A stretch of 9,789 nt of DNA from RGIG8748 sp045545635 (GTDB taxonomy: Bacteria > Bacillota > Clostridia > UMGS1810), in NCBI GenBank assembly GCA_045545635.1, contig JAZQBI010000074.1, positions 1-9,789 of the forward strand, read 5' to 3'. Under the pieces are notes generated by a model that was given only the letters and a program-made list of their open reading frames with translations, had not been told where the DNA came from and did no database searches. The translations under genes and the position numbers were made by a program. Shown here piece by piece: positions 1 to 6,843 of the stretch. Numbering within the stretch: position 1 is the stretch's first letter; every line of letters begins with the position of its first letter.

Positions 1-765
1 CACGATTTCTGGGAATTTGTATATGTGGATAGCGGTACATTCCATGTAATGGTAGACAATATACCATATACTGTTCAGGAAGGTCAGATGATAACTTATG
101 CGCCGCTTGCCTATCATATTGGTTCCGAACCGAACACTGTAAAGCTTGACATACTGAGTTTTGAATCATCATCTGAAGCAATGAGTAGTTTTGAAAATAA
201 AATAATTACTCTTTCAGGAAAGCAACGCCGGATTCTTTCGCAGATTATCTCTATCGGAGAGAAGTATTTCAAAAAACAATATGACGGTCTGCAAATAAAA
301 GGCATGGAACCTCGCGAGGACACAGATGATTTTGTGCTTCAGAATTTGAAAAACCAGATAGAGCTTCTGCTTATAGATATATATGCAGGAAGCGAAAGTG
401 CAGGTTCAGAACCTAAAAGATTTAACTACGAGAATTACAGCAGTAACACTTTTGATATGTTAACGCGATATCTCCAAAACAACATTGGAGAATCCTTATC
501 CCTTGAAGATATTTGCACCGGATGTGCAATCAGTGCAGCCACGCTTAAGCGCTTGTGTCGTGACAACTGCGGTATGTCACCTATATCATATTATATTTCA
601 TTGAAAATAGATTCTGCCAAAGCCATGATCTGCAACACCGAGCTGAATTTTACACAGATTTCGGAAAAATTAGGCTTTTCGACTGTCCATTATTTTTCAA
701 AACTTTTTAAAGATAAGGTCGGAGTTTCTCCATCTGAATACGCAAAATCAGTATACAAAAGATAG
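1..765 (+). CDS. AraC-family transcriptional regulator, 5'-truncated by window edge
   Basis: The frame is open from base 1 to the TAG at 763-765, so 254 codons are visible and the true start lies left of the window. A GTG at 25 is in frame, but cupin-like sequence continues upstream of it (HDFWEFVYVDSG at the very start), so it is not the start. The first part resembles the AraC N-terminal cupin that binds the ligand (pattern H-x-FWE-x-x-YV-x-x-G, then EGQMITYAP). The last 100 residues are a double helix-turn-helix: the first around SLEDICTGCAISAATLKRL (about 505-565), the second around FTQISEKLGFSTVHYFSKLF (about 649-708), followed by the family ending VGVSPSEY. It is a DNA-binding regulator, probably responding to a small molecule. 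Its target is unknown; the gene after it is a pseudogene, so targets are more likely upstream or elsewhere. Confidence 0.93.
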   Translation, partial: HDFWEFVYVDSGTFHVMVDNIPYTVQEGQMITYAPLAYHIGSEPNTVKLDILSFESSSEAMSSFENKIITLSGKQRRILSQIISIGEKYFKKQYDGLQIKGMEPREDTDDFVLQNLKNQIELLLIDIYAGSESAGSEPKRFNYENYSSNTFDMLTRYLQNNIGESLSLEDICTGCAISAATLKRLCRDNCGMSPISYYISLKIDSAKAMICNTELNFTQISEKLGFSTVHYFSKLFKDKVGVSPSEYAKSVYKR

Positions 766-770
766 ATTTC

Positions 771-815
771 TTACGCGTCACGAGTGTTCAAATCCCCAAT
801 TAACGCACAAAAAAA
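771..815 (+). other. possible degenerate tRNA 3'-end remnant
   Basis: Just after the AraC stop there is GTGTTCAAATCCCC followed by AATTAACGCACA and an A-tract. GTTCAAATC is the classic T-loop of a tRNA, and the spacing to a near-CCA end is about right. The T-stem does not pair properly and no D-arm or anticodon arm lies upstream, where AraC coding sequence runs instead. I read it as debris of a tRNA 3' end, possibly an old integration boundary. Chance similarity is a real alternative. Confidence 0.25.
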
Positions 816-819
816 GCAC

Positions 820-841
820 CGATAAAAATCGAAGTTTTTTT
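820..841 (+). terminator. weak or eroded terminator-like hairpin
   Basis: A 4-bp stem CGAT-AAAA-ATCG (820-831) is followed by AAG and a run of seven T (835-841). The stem is too short for a convincing terminator. Left of it, GCACCGATAAAAA looks like one arm of a longer hairpin whose partner arm (TTTTTATCGGTGC) is mostly missing, so it may be a terminator that lost its 3' arm. It may still weakly end AraC transcription. Confidence 0.3.
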
Positions 842-970
842 CTGGCGGAGTTGGAGGGATTTCCCCTTCGGGGCCTCTTGCAATAGACGATTCATAATTC
901 GCCTGATAAATCAGGCTCTTATTCATCGATTGCTGCGCCTTCTGCGAACTCGCTGTATCCGCCCCCGGAG
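841..970. repeat. candidate small palindromic repeat element (MITE- or REP-like)
   Basis: This non-coding stretch is rich in dyads. GGCGGA at 844-849 and TCCGCC at 958-963 form short terminal inverted repeats. CCCC-TTC-GGGG (863-873) is a perfect small hairpin. GCCTGA-TAAA-TCAGGC (901-916) is a perfect 6-bp hairpin at the heart of an imperfect palindrome running from CAAT at 881 to ATTG at about 932. Its base composition is more GC-rich than its surroundings, and it sits exactly between the AraC gene and the broken start of the pseudogene. I infer a mobile or repeated non-coding element. Copies elsewhere in the genome would prove it, and only one copy is in this window. Confidence 0.4.
843..861 (-). 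other. tRNA-Ser-like 3'-terminal fragment
   Basis: Read on the minus strand, 861 to 843 is AATCCCTCCAACTCCGCCA. It fits the end of a tRNA in exact order: end of T-loop, five-base T-stem half (CCCTC), seven-base acceptor half (CAACTCC), discriminator G, then CCA. A G discriminator with this arrangement is typical of bacterial tRNA-Ser. Nothing upstream on that strand continues the tRNA; the sequence turns into a CCCC/GGGG hairpin instead. So this is only a fragment, of the kind left at integration sites or carried at the end of a repeat. Confidence 0.4.
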
Positions 971-984
971 GTAAAGGAGGAAGT

Positions 985-1766
985 ATAAGCGCAGCAAGAC
1001 AGATTCTCGATGAATTTCTTCCGGCAGGAAAGAGCTATGAGACACTTGTTATATCGGACGATAGCGTAATGAAGACCGAGGAGGCAACGACTCGGGTATT
1101 GAACTTATCTATACATTTGACAAGGACAAAAAACTTACAGGTGTTGTTGCAAACATAGCATGCCTTGCACAGATTCTGGAGCAAAGAAGTTTTATTTCTG
1201 CGGACTTTTGGGGAAGAGCAAAGGCTAATATACGTGAAAAATTAGGCAAAAATGTTCACCTTTTAGGTTTAGGCGGTGCAGGTGGAGACCAGTGTCCCCG
1301 TGATCTTGTAAGGTGGGTAGATCCCGAAACACCTATTGACGATCCTAACGTAAAGAGGGTTAATCCCAAGAAACGCAAAGCGGATCCTTCTATGTACGAT
1401 ATATCCGGATGCAATCGTGTAGGTAAGCGTATTTCAAACGAAATTATATCTGTATATGAAGAAATAGAAGAGTACAAGGATACTGCAGAGTTTAAACATT
1501 TGGTTCTGGATTTGGATCTTCCTCTTCGCAAGGCAACCATTTCCGACTACAACAATGCAGTAAGAGAGCTTGAATACTATATAGATAAAAGCAAGGACAA
1601 GGAATCCTTTAATTTTGAAGACAATGCAAAAATGCATGTGCATACAGGCACTATTTCGCGATACAGAGCGCAGCAGACCAAGGAAATTTATACGATTGAA
1701 ACGCATATAGTTCGATTTGGGGATGTTGCATTCTCTGCCAATCCTTTCGATTTTTTCCTTTTTTAA
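985..1766 (+). pseudogene. pseudogene: neutral/alkaline ceramidase-like protein, truncated at both ends
   Basis: Two fragments in different frames read as pieces of one protein. Fragment A (985 to about 1091) gives AARQILDEFLPAGKSYETL and then a VMKTEEAT stretch. Fragment B, in another frame from about 1089, gives SGIELIYTFDKDKKLTGVV, then IACLAQILEQRSFISADFWG, GGAGGDQCPRDLVRW, KADPSMYDISGCNRVGKRIS and the end AFSANPFDFFLF before TAA at 1764-1766. From memory of the clostridial and Paenibacillus ceramidase-like family (neutral/alkaline non-lysosomal ceramidase N-terminal domain), A and B are normally separated by roughly 60 residues with a conserved GHAVVGHNRR-type segment, which is missing here. 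The N-terminus and the part after NPFELFLDYG are also missing. A Shine-Dalgarno-like AAAGGAGG (973-980) precedes fragment A, but no start codon follows. An ATG at 1392 opens a 124-codon frame, but this is only the tail of fragment B. Confidence 0.75.
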
Positions 1767-1775
1767 AAAAAGTGC

Positions 1776-1804
1776 TTGACAAGACTATGCTTTTGTGATA
1801 GAAT
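1776..1804 (+). promoter_or_regulatory. sigma-A promoter of the T-box operon
   Basis: TTGACA (1776-1781) is a perfect -35, followed by a 17-nt spacer and TAGAAT (1799-1804) as -10, one base off consensus. Transcription should start near 1811. It lies ten bases after the pseudogene stop, so the leader and operon have their own strong constitutive promoter, with control left to the T-box. Confidence 0.88.
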
Positions 1805-1810
1805 TTTATA

Positions 1811-2088
1811 CAGTTTTAAACGCTGTGATGCGGAATAGTATGCATTAGCTTTCGCCTTGAGAGAAATGCCGGTTGGTGCGAGGCATTGGGAGAGTTTTGC
1901 AGAACCCACCGCGGAGCGCCTGCCGTGAACTTTTCAGTAGGGGCAGACGGGAACTCCCGTAACAGAGTTGAGATGTGTTGGCATCTAAAGGGCATCCTGT
2001 ATGGGTGAAGAAGAGTGGTACCGCGGAAACACAGACTTTATAGCGTTTTCGTCTCTTTAAATCAGCGAAGAGACGGGAGCGTTTTTTT
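1811..2088 (+). ncRNA. T-box riboswitch leader, specifier CCC (tRNA-Pro)
   Basis: All hallmarks of a transcriptional T-box are present. In Stem I the lower helix pairs GCGG (1830-1833) with CCGC (1909-1912). The specifier loop has AGTA (1837-1840) on one side and GAA-CCC-A (1902-1908) on the other. The helix above pairs TGCA (1841-1844) with TGCA (1898-1901). The distal loop GGTTGGTGCGA is closed by AATGCC/GGCATT (1865-1887). Stem III is ACGGG-AACT-CCCGT. The T-box itself is AGAGTGGTACCGCGG (2012-2026), whose TGGTACC bulge binds the tRNA acceptor end. By the usual GAA-codon-purine layout, the codon is CCC at 1905-1907, proline; reading it as ACC (Thr) would break the layout. Uncharged tRNA-Pro should stabilise the antiterminator and turn on the downstream operon. 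Confidence 0.93.
2043..2088 (+). terminator. T-box rho-independent terminator
   Basis: A long stem pairs CGTTTTCGTCTCTT with AAGAGACGGGAGCG, using several G-U pairs, around a ten-base loop, and is followed at once by seven T (2082-2088). It competes with the antiterminator formed by the T-box sequence just upstream, so it stops transcription before the first gene when tRNA is charged. Confidence 0.9.
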
Positions 2089-2124
2089 GTTGATAAATAC
2101 CTATTTTCGGAAGGAGTATAAAAA

Positions 2125-3513
2125 ATGAAAACAATCAATGTTACAGACATTACACTCAAAAAACTTTCAGAGGATCGTGCAGTTTCACTACTTTTCCGCG
2201 AAAAGTCAGCAATTGCAAGCTGTGCAGATTCCTTGGGTGCAGATACCATCGAATTGCCCGCTGTAAAAAATCTTCGTGAGGACACAATTATATACAAAAC
2301 GATTGCACAGAATGTCCGGAATGCCGTTCTTGCCATACCCATTGGCTTTAACAAAGAAGATATTGCAAGCGTTTGGGAATGTATAAAGGATGCAAAAAAC
2401 CCTCGTTTGCAGATAGAGCTTCCCGTTTCGACAATTCAGATGGAATATACATACCATGTAAAGCAGGCTGCTATGCTTGAAAAAATCACAGAGCTTGTAA
2501 AGGGAGCAAAAGAGTACTGTGAGGATGTAGAATTTTCTGCCCTTGATGCAACAAGAGCGGATGTTGAATTTTTGATTGCAGCCGCAAAGGAAGCTGCATC
2601 AAACGGTGCAGGTATAATAACCATCTGTGACAATGCAGGAGTATCAACCCCAAAGGAAATTGCAGATTTAACTGCAAAGCTTAAGGCAGAGGTAAATGCC
2701 AAAGTATATGTTCAGGTTTCTGACCGTATCAATATGGGCGTAGCATCAGCATTTGAGGCTATTTCGGCAGGTGCAGACGGGATTAAATGTGCTATGGCAG
2801 GAAAGGATGTTATTTTAACAGGCGAAATTTCCGATGCCATAAGCGTATGCGGCTCACAGATTGGTGCCGTAACAAAGCTTGACACCACAAAAATCCATTC
2901 AAGCATTGACGATATGCTTTCTAACATAAACCACGATAGCTACGAATCAGAAAATACCGTCAGCGAAAAGAAAAAGATTTTGTTGGATTCGGATTCCACC
3001 ATGGCTCAGGTTGCAAATGCCGCAGAGGTTCTCGGATATGAGCTTTCCGATTCCGATATCGGAAATGTGCATAAGGTACTTATGCAGGTTTGCGAAAAGA
3101 AAGGTGCAGTTGGCTCCAAGGAATTTGAGGCACTTATTGCAAGCTCCGCTATGCAGGCTCCATCCACATACCACTTTGAAACATACACAACCACAAGCAG
3201 TAATGTGGCAAATGCTATGTCTCAGGTTACACTCAAATGCAACGACGAAATCATATGCGGTGTCAGCAGTGGGGAAGGTCCCATTGATTCTGCATTCCGT
3301 GCCATTGAACAGTGCATCGGCCATCACTATGAGCTTGATGATTTTCAGGTTCAGTCTGTAACCGAGGGCAAGGAAGCATTGGGCTCAGCACTTGTGAGAC
3401 TTCGCAACAACGGCAAGCTCTATTCAGGAAACGGAACATCAACCGATATTGTTGCCGCAAGTATCAGAGCATATATAAATGCACTTAACAAGATTGTTTT
3501 TGAGGAGGCATAA
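2125..3513 (+). CDS. isopropylmalate synthase-like protein with degenerate active site
   Basis: 462 residues, start set by AAGGAG at 2111-2116, eight bases before ATG. The fold is that of the LeuA (2-isopropylmalate synthase) family: a TIM barrel (about 1-250), a helical linker (about 280-340), and a C-terminal LeuA dimer/regulatory domain (about 345-462) with the signatures GEGPIDSAFRAIE (383-395) and GNGTSTDIVAASIRAY (435-450). The barrel lacks the catalytic set by eye alignment. The N-terminal DTTLRDGEQ motif is DITLKKLSE (8-16), so the catalytic Arg and metal-binding Asp are lysines. The metal motif HxHND is QVSDR (197-201). FSxED is FSALD (137-141). The late GN motif is gone. True LeuA condenses acetyl-CoA with 2-oxoisovalerate; this protein very likely cannot. 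It may be a regulator or scaffold, or have a new activity. It is the first gene of the T-box operon, one base from the next start. I am sure of the family, not of the function. Confidence 0.88.
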   Translation: MKTINVTDITLKKLSEDRAVSLLFREKSAIASCADSLGADTIELPAVKNLREDTIIYKTIAQNVRNAVLAIPIGFNKEDIASVWECIKDAKNPRLQIELPVSTIQMEYTYHVKQAAMLEKITELVKGAKEYCEDVEFSALDATRADVEFLIAAAKEAASNGAGIITICDNAGVSTPKEIADLTAKLKAEVNAKVYVQVSDRINMGVASAFEAISAGADGIKCAMAGKDVILTGEISDAISVCGSQIGAVTKLDTTKIHSSIDDMLSNINHDSYESENTVSEKKKILLDSDSTMAQVANAAEVLGYELSDSDIGNVHKVLMQVCEKKGAVGSKEFEALIASSAMQAPSTYHFETYTTTSSNVANAMSQVTLKCNDEIICGVSSGEGPIDSAFRAIEQCIGHHYELDDFQVQSVTEGKEALGSALVRLRNNGKLYSGNGTSTDIVAASIRAYINALNKIVFEEA

Positions 3514-3514
3514 A

Positions 3515-5974
3515 ATGAAGATTGTATTTTCAACCAAGAATGTGAGCCGTGCTTCCTTTCTTGATATGTGCCGTTATGCCTTTGACTACGGATTTGAAGG
3601 ATTCGAAATATATGACGCAATAAAAGAAAGAAGCTCTCACCATGACAGCATATTAAGACGGGATCGTATAGCCGATGCCAAAAGAAAGCTTGTGAACAGA
3701 AATCTTGCTGTTTCTGCTCTCAGAATGCCATATGCCATTGACAGTGAGCAAACTACACCGGATTTGGTTGTCAAGTATGTTGATATGGCGTCATCTGCCG
3801 GAATTTCAAATGTGATTGTCTGCATTGACAAAGAGGTTTCTTTTGATGTTCTGGACAAAAAGCTTGCCGAAGCTCTCAAAAAAGCTGAAAACACTGACGT
3901 AAATATATTGTTTGAAACAGTAGGATATCTTGCAAATACGGAAAAAGTAATCGATATAATCAATCATTTTTCCTCTGCGGTTATAGGTGCTTCCTGGAAT
4001 GTAAGAGGAACATATTTCAATTCGGGGGAAACAGCGGAAGCTACAATCAAGACTCTGGGTGCATATATAAAATATGTCCGTCTTGGTGATATGAAAGACG
4101 GCAAAACCGTTCTTATAGGCGAGGGTGAGCTGGATGTGGCAAAGCTTATAAATGCACTTTCTTCTCTCAACTATGAGGGTTATATCTGTGCCGCATGGAA
4201 TGACGAGATTAATGATGCGGACATAGTTCTTACTCATTTTGCCAACTATATATCGCAGCTCAACCGTGAGAAGAAGTCCTATGACAAGGCATACTACAAC
4301 AGAGACAAGTCAGGCACCTTTGTATGGAAAAAGTATGATGTTATTGATGCAACATTTTCCGATGTTCTTGATACAATGGCAGAAAAATATCCCGACCAGT
4401 ATGCATTTAAGTACCCCACACTTGACTATACCAGAACATATGAGCAGTTCAGACGGGATGTTGATGAATGTGCCGCTGCGCTTATCTCTCTTGGTGTAAA
4501 AGCAGGAGACCATGTTGCTGTGTGGGCAACAAATGTGCCTGAGTGGTTTATCACATTCTGGGCTACGACAAAAATAGGTGCAGTTCTGGTTACTGTTAAC
4601 ACCGCATACAAGATTCACGAAATAGAATATCTGTTAAAGCAGTCCGATACTCATACACTTGTTATGATTGAGTATTGCAAGGATATCAATTACAAGGAAA
4701 TAGTTCAGGAGCTTTGTCCCGAACTTGCAGCCTTGGAGCCCGGAAAGCCCCTGTATTCAAAAAATCTTCCGTTCCTCAGAAATGTTGTTACAGTAGGTTT
4801 TTCCATGCAGGGATGTCTCACATGGGAGCAGATGCTTTCCCGTTCTTCTCTTGTCCCCCGTGAAGAGGTCAGAAGAAGAGCCTCGCTTGTTAAGCCTGAC
4901 GATGTATGCAATATGCAGTACACATCAGGTACAACGGGCTTCCCCAAGGGTGTTATGCTCACTCACAGAAATATCGTCAATAACGGTAAGACAATAGGTG
5001 ACAGAATGGACTTATCTACTGCAGACCGTATGATGATTCAAGTGCCTATGTTCCATTGCTTCGGTATGGTACTTTCCATGACATCTACAATGACTCACGG
5101 CGGAACACTTTGTCCTATTCCATATTTTTCGCCAAAGTCATCACTTTCCTGTGTAAATGATGAGAAGATAACCTGCTTTAACGGTGTTCCCACAATGTTT
5201 ATAGCAATGTTCAATCATCCTGATTTTGCCAAGACCGATTTCTCATATATGAGAACAGGTATTATGGCAGGTGCAAACTGTCCTGCAGATTTGATGCGCC
5301 GTGCATCGGTAGAGATGAATATGAGAGAAATTATATCTGTTTACGGACAGACAGAGGCATCTCCCGGATGTACAATGGGTGAGGTAAACGAAGACCTTGA
5401 CCATCGTGTAGAAACTGTTGGAAGTGCCTTCCCCGGTGTTGAATGTAAGATAATCGATTCCGAAACAGGAGAGGAACTCCCTGATGGCGAAAGCGGAGAG
5501 TTTGTTGCAAGAGGCTTCAATATTATGAAAGGCTATTACAAAATGCCCGAAGCAACAGCACAGGCTATTGATTCCGAAGGTTGGCTCCATTCCGGTGATA
5601 TCTGTATGAGAACCTCTGACGGATACTACAAAGTAACCGGCAGATTAAAGGATATGATTATCCGAGGCGGCGAAAACCTCTATCCCCGTGAAATTGAGGA
5701 ATTCTACCTTACCAATCCCAAGGTTCGTGATGTTCAGGTGGTAGGTGTTCCCGACGAAAGATACGGTGAGGAATGCTGTGCCTGGATTATTCTCCACAAG
5801 GGCGAAACGTCAGACGAAAACGAAATGAGGGAATTTGGTAACGCGTTTATCGCAAGACACAAGGTACCCAGATATTTTATGTTTGTGGACGAATTCCCTA
5901 TGAATGCGGCAGGAAAAATTCTCAAATACAAAATGCGGGATGAATCTGCTGAAAAATTGGGACTAAAAAAATAA
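3515..5974 (+). CDS. fusion: sugar-isomerase-type TIM barrel + AMP-forming acyl-CoA synthetase
   Basis: 819 residues. The chosen ATG has GAGGAGG nine to ten bases upstream and lies one base after the previous stop; an in-frame ATG at 3479 lies inside the previous gene without a good site. Residues about 1-250 look like the xylose isomerase-like/IolE sugar phosphate isomerase family (LFETVG 132-137, IGEGELD 201-207). Several metal ligands differ by eye: CLDTGH becomes SWNVRG (160-165), VHLKD becomes VRLGD (188-192), and the last Glu is within AAW (226-228). Residues about 270-819 are a complete acyl-CoA ligase. It has the P-loop YTSGTTGFPKG (469-479), YGQTE (610-614), HSGD (692-695), GRLKDMIIRGGENLYP (709-724) and the C-terminal catalytic Lys in AAGKILK (K801). 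It should activate a carboxylic acid with ATP and CoA; the FadD/CaiC-like pattern suggests a small or medium acyl substrate. It is cytosolic, with no signal peptide. The fusion is unusual. Confidence 0.9.
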   Translation: MKIVFSTKNVSRASFLDMCRYAFDYGFEGFEIYDAIKERSSHHDSILRRDRIADAKRKLVNRNLAVSALRMPYAIDSEQTTPDLVVKYVDMASSAGISNVIVCIDKEVSFDVLDKKLAEALKKAENTDVNILFETVGYLANTEKVIDIINHFSSAVIGASWNVRGTYFNSGETAEATIKTLGAYIKYVRLGDMKDGKTVLIGEGELDVAKLINALSSLNYEGYICAAWNDEINDADIVLTHFANYISQLNREKKSYDKAYYNRDKSGTFVWKKYDVIDATFSDVLDTMAEKYPDQYAFKYPTLDYTRTYEQFRRDVDECAAALISLGVKAGDHVAVWATNVPEWFITFWATTKIGAVLVTVNTAYKIHEIEYLLKQSDTHTLVMIEYCKDINYKEIVQELCPELAALEPGKPLYSKNLPFLRNVVTVGFSMQGCLTWEQMLSRSSLVPREEVRRRASLVKPDDVCNMQYTSGTTGFPKGVMLTHRNIVNNGKTIGDRMDLSTADRMMIQVPMFHCFGMVLSMTSTMTHGGTLCPIPYFSPKSSLSCVNDEKITCFNGVPTMFIAMFNHPDFAKTDFSYMRTGIMAGANCPADLMRRASVEMNMREIISVYGQTEASPGCTMGEVNEDLDHRVETVGSAFPGVECKIIDSETGEELPDGESGEFVARGFNIMKGYYKMPEATAQAIDSEGWLHSGDICMRTSDGYYKVTGRLKDMIIRGGENLYPREIEEFYLTNPKVRDVQVVGVPDERYGEECCAWIILHKGETSDENEMREFGNAFIARHKVPRYFMFVDEFPMNAAGKILKYKMRDESAEKLGLKK

Positions 5975-5990
5975 ATTTTGCAGAAAGGCG

Positions 5991-6800
5991 ATGAGTCGAG
6001 TGAAAAAAAACAAAATAATAGATGCACACTGTCACATATATCCCGACAAAATTGCCCAAAAAGCATCGGACAGCACAGGGAATTTTTATGATATTCCATC
6101 TCTTCTGGACGGCAGGGTGTCAACACTTCTTAATCACGGCAAAAAAGCCGGTATAGAGCATTTTATCGTTCAGTCAGTGGCTACAACACCCAAGCAGGTT
6201 TCCAGTATAAATAACTTTATTGCAAAGTCGGTAGAGGAGAGTGACGGAAAATTTACAGGTCTGGGTACTCTCCACCCCGACAGCGAGGATATAGAGGCAG
6301 ATGTAAAAGAGTTAATAGAGCTTGGATTAAAGGGAGTAAAGCTTCATCCCGATATTCAGAAATTCAAGATAGATGACTATCGTATGCTGAAGATCTATGA
6401 GCTTTGCGAGGGAAGACTTCCTGTTCTCATACATACAGGGGATTGCCGATATGATTATTCCAATCCCAACAGAATGATGCCCATATTGGATATATACGAA
6501 AATTTAACGGTTATAGGCGCTCATTTTGGCGGTTGGTCCATGTGGGAAGAGGCAACACAAAAGCTTTGTAAGTACAAAAACTTTTATGTGGACTGTTCGT
6601 CCTCTCTCTATGCAATGACTCCGGAAAAAGCAAGAGAGCTTATTATGACATACGGCACAGACCGTGTACTGTTCGGCACAGACTATCCCATGTGGGAGCC
6701 GGAAGATGAAATAGAAAAGTTTATGAAGATAGACCTTACCGATGATGAGCGTGGGGATATCCTGTACAACAATACTGCAAAAATGTTTGATATTGAGTAA
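5991..6800 (+). CDS. amidohydrolase family 2 metal-dependent hydrolase or decarboxylase
   Basis: 269 residues, 16 bases after the ligase stop, with AGAAAGG as a modest ribosome site before ATG. The ligands of the amidohydrolase-2 (PF04909-type) barrel are in order: DAHCH (11-15, the HxH metal pair), GVKLHP (115-120), IHTG (147-150, His148), GAHFGG (176-181, His178) and FGTDYPM (228-234, Asp231). Unlike the two other barrels of this operon, it therefore looks catalytically intact. Members of this family hydrolyse amides, esters or lactones, or decarboxylate aromatic and vinylogous acids (ACMSD, gamma-resorcylate decarboxylase). The exact reaction cannot be told from sequence. It is the last gene of the T-box operon, followed within ten bases by a terminator, which suggests it acts on a substrate or product of the ligase. 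Confidence 0.88.
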   Translation: MSRVKKNKIIDAHCHIYPDKIAQKASDSTGNFYDIPSLLDGRVSTLLNHGKKAGIEHFIVQSVATTPKQVSSINNFIAKSVEESDGKFTGLGTLHPDSEDIEADVKELIELGLKGVKLHPDIQKFKIDDYRMLKIYELCEGRLPVLIHTGDCRYDYSNPNRMMPILDIYENLTVIGAHFGGWSMWEEATQKLCKYKNFYVDCSSSLYAMTPEKARELIMTYGTDRVLFGTDYPMWEPEDEIEKFMKIDLTDDERGDILYNNTAKMFDIE

Positions 6801-6809
6801 AAAAAGGTA

Positions 6810-6838
6810 GCAGCTGAAAATTTCGGCTGCTTCTTTTT
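6810..6838. terminator. bidirectional rho-independent terminator
   Basis: GCAGCTGAA (6810-6818) pairs with TTCGGCTGC (6822-6830), nine base pairs with one G-U, flanked by TTCTTTTT on the right and AAAAAAA on the left. It can end both the plus-strand operon and the minus-strand LysR gene that meets it at 6844. Confidence 0.88.
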
Positions 6839-6843
6839 GTGAT

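Noticed and set aside
1392..1766. Free-standing 124-codon gene
   Set aside because: The same frame carries recognisable family sequence upstream of this ATG back to about 1090, there is no ribosome site, and the product ends inside a conserved motif. It is the tail of the pseudogene.
1902..1908. Threonine specifier (ACC) in the first T-box
   Set aside because: It would shift the codon by one base from the GAA-codon-purine layout and from the closing TGCA and GCGG/CCGC helices, which leave exactly CCC plus A.
2436..2702. Antisense frames inside the operon genes, including this 88-codon one
   Set aside because: They mirror the codon pattern of strong plus-strand genes, lack ribosome sites and resemble no family I know.
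2125..3513. Functional leucine biosynthesis gene leuA
   Set aside because: The active-site motifs are absent, and the neighbours are not leuB, leuC, leuD or ilv genes.
3479..3514. Upstream ATG start for the fusion protein
   Set aside because: It overlaps the end of the previous gene, lacks a ribosome site and adds residues foreign to the barrel; ATG at 3515 has GAGGAGG.
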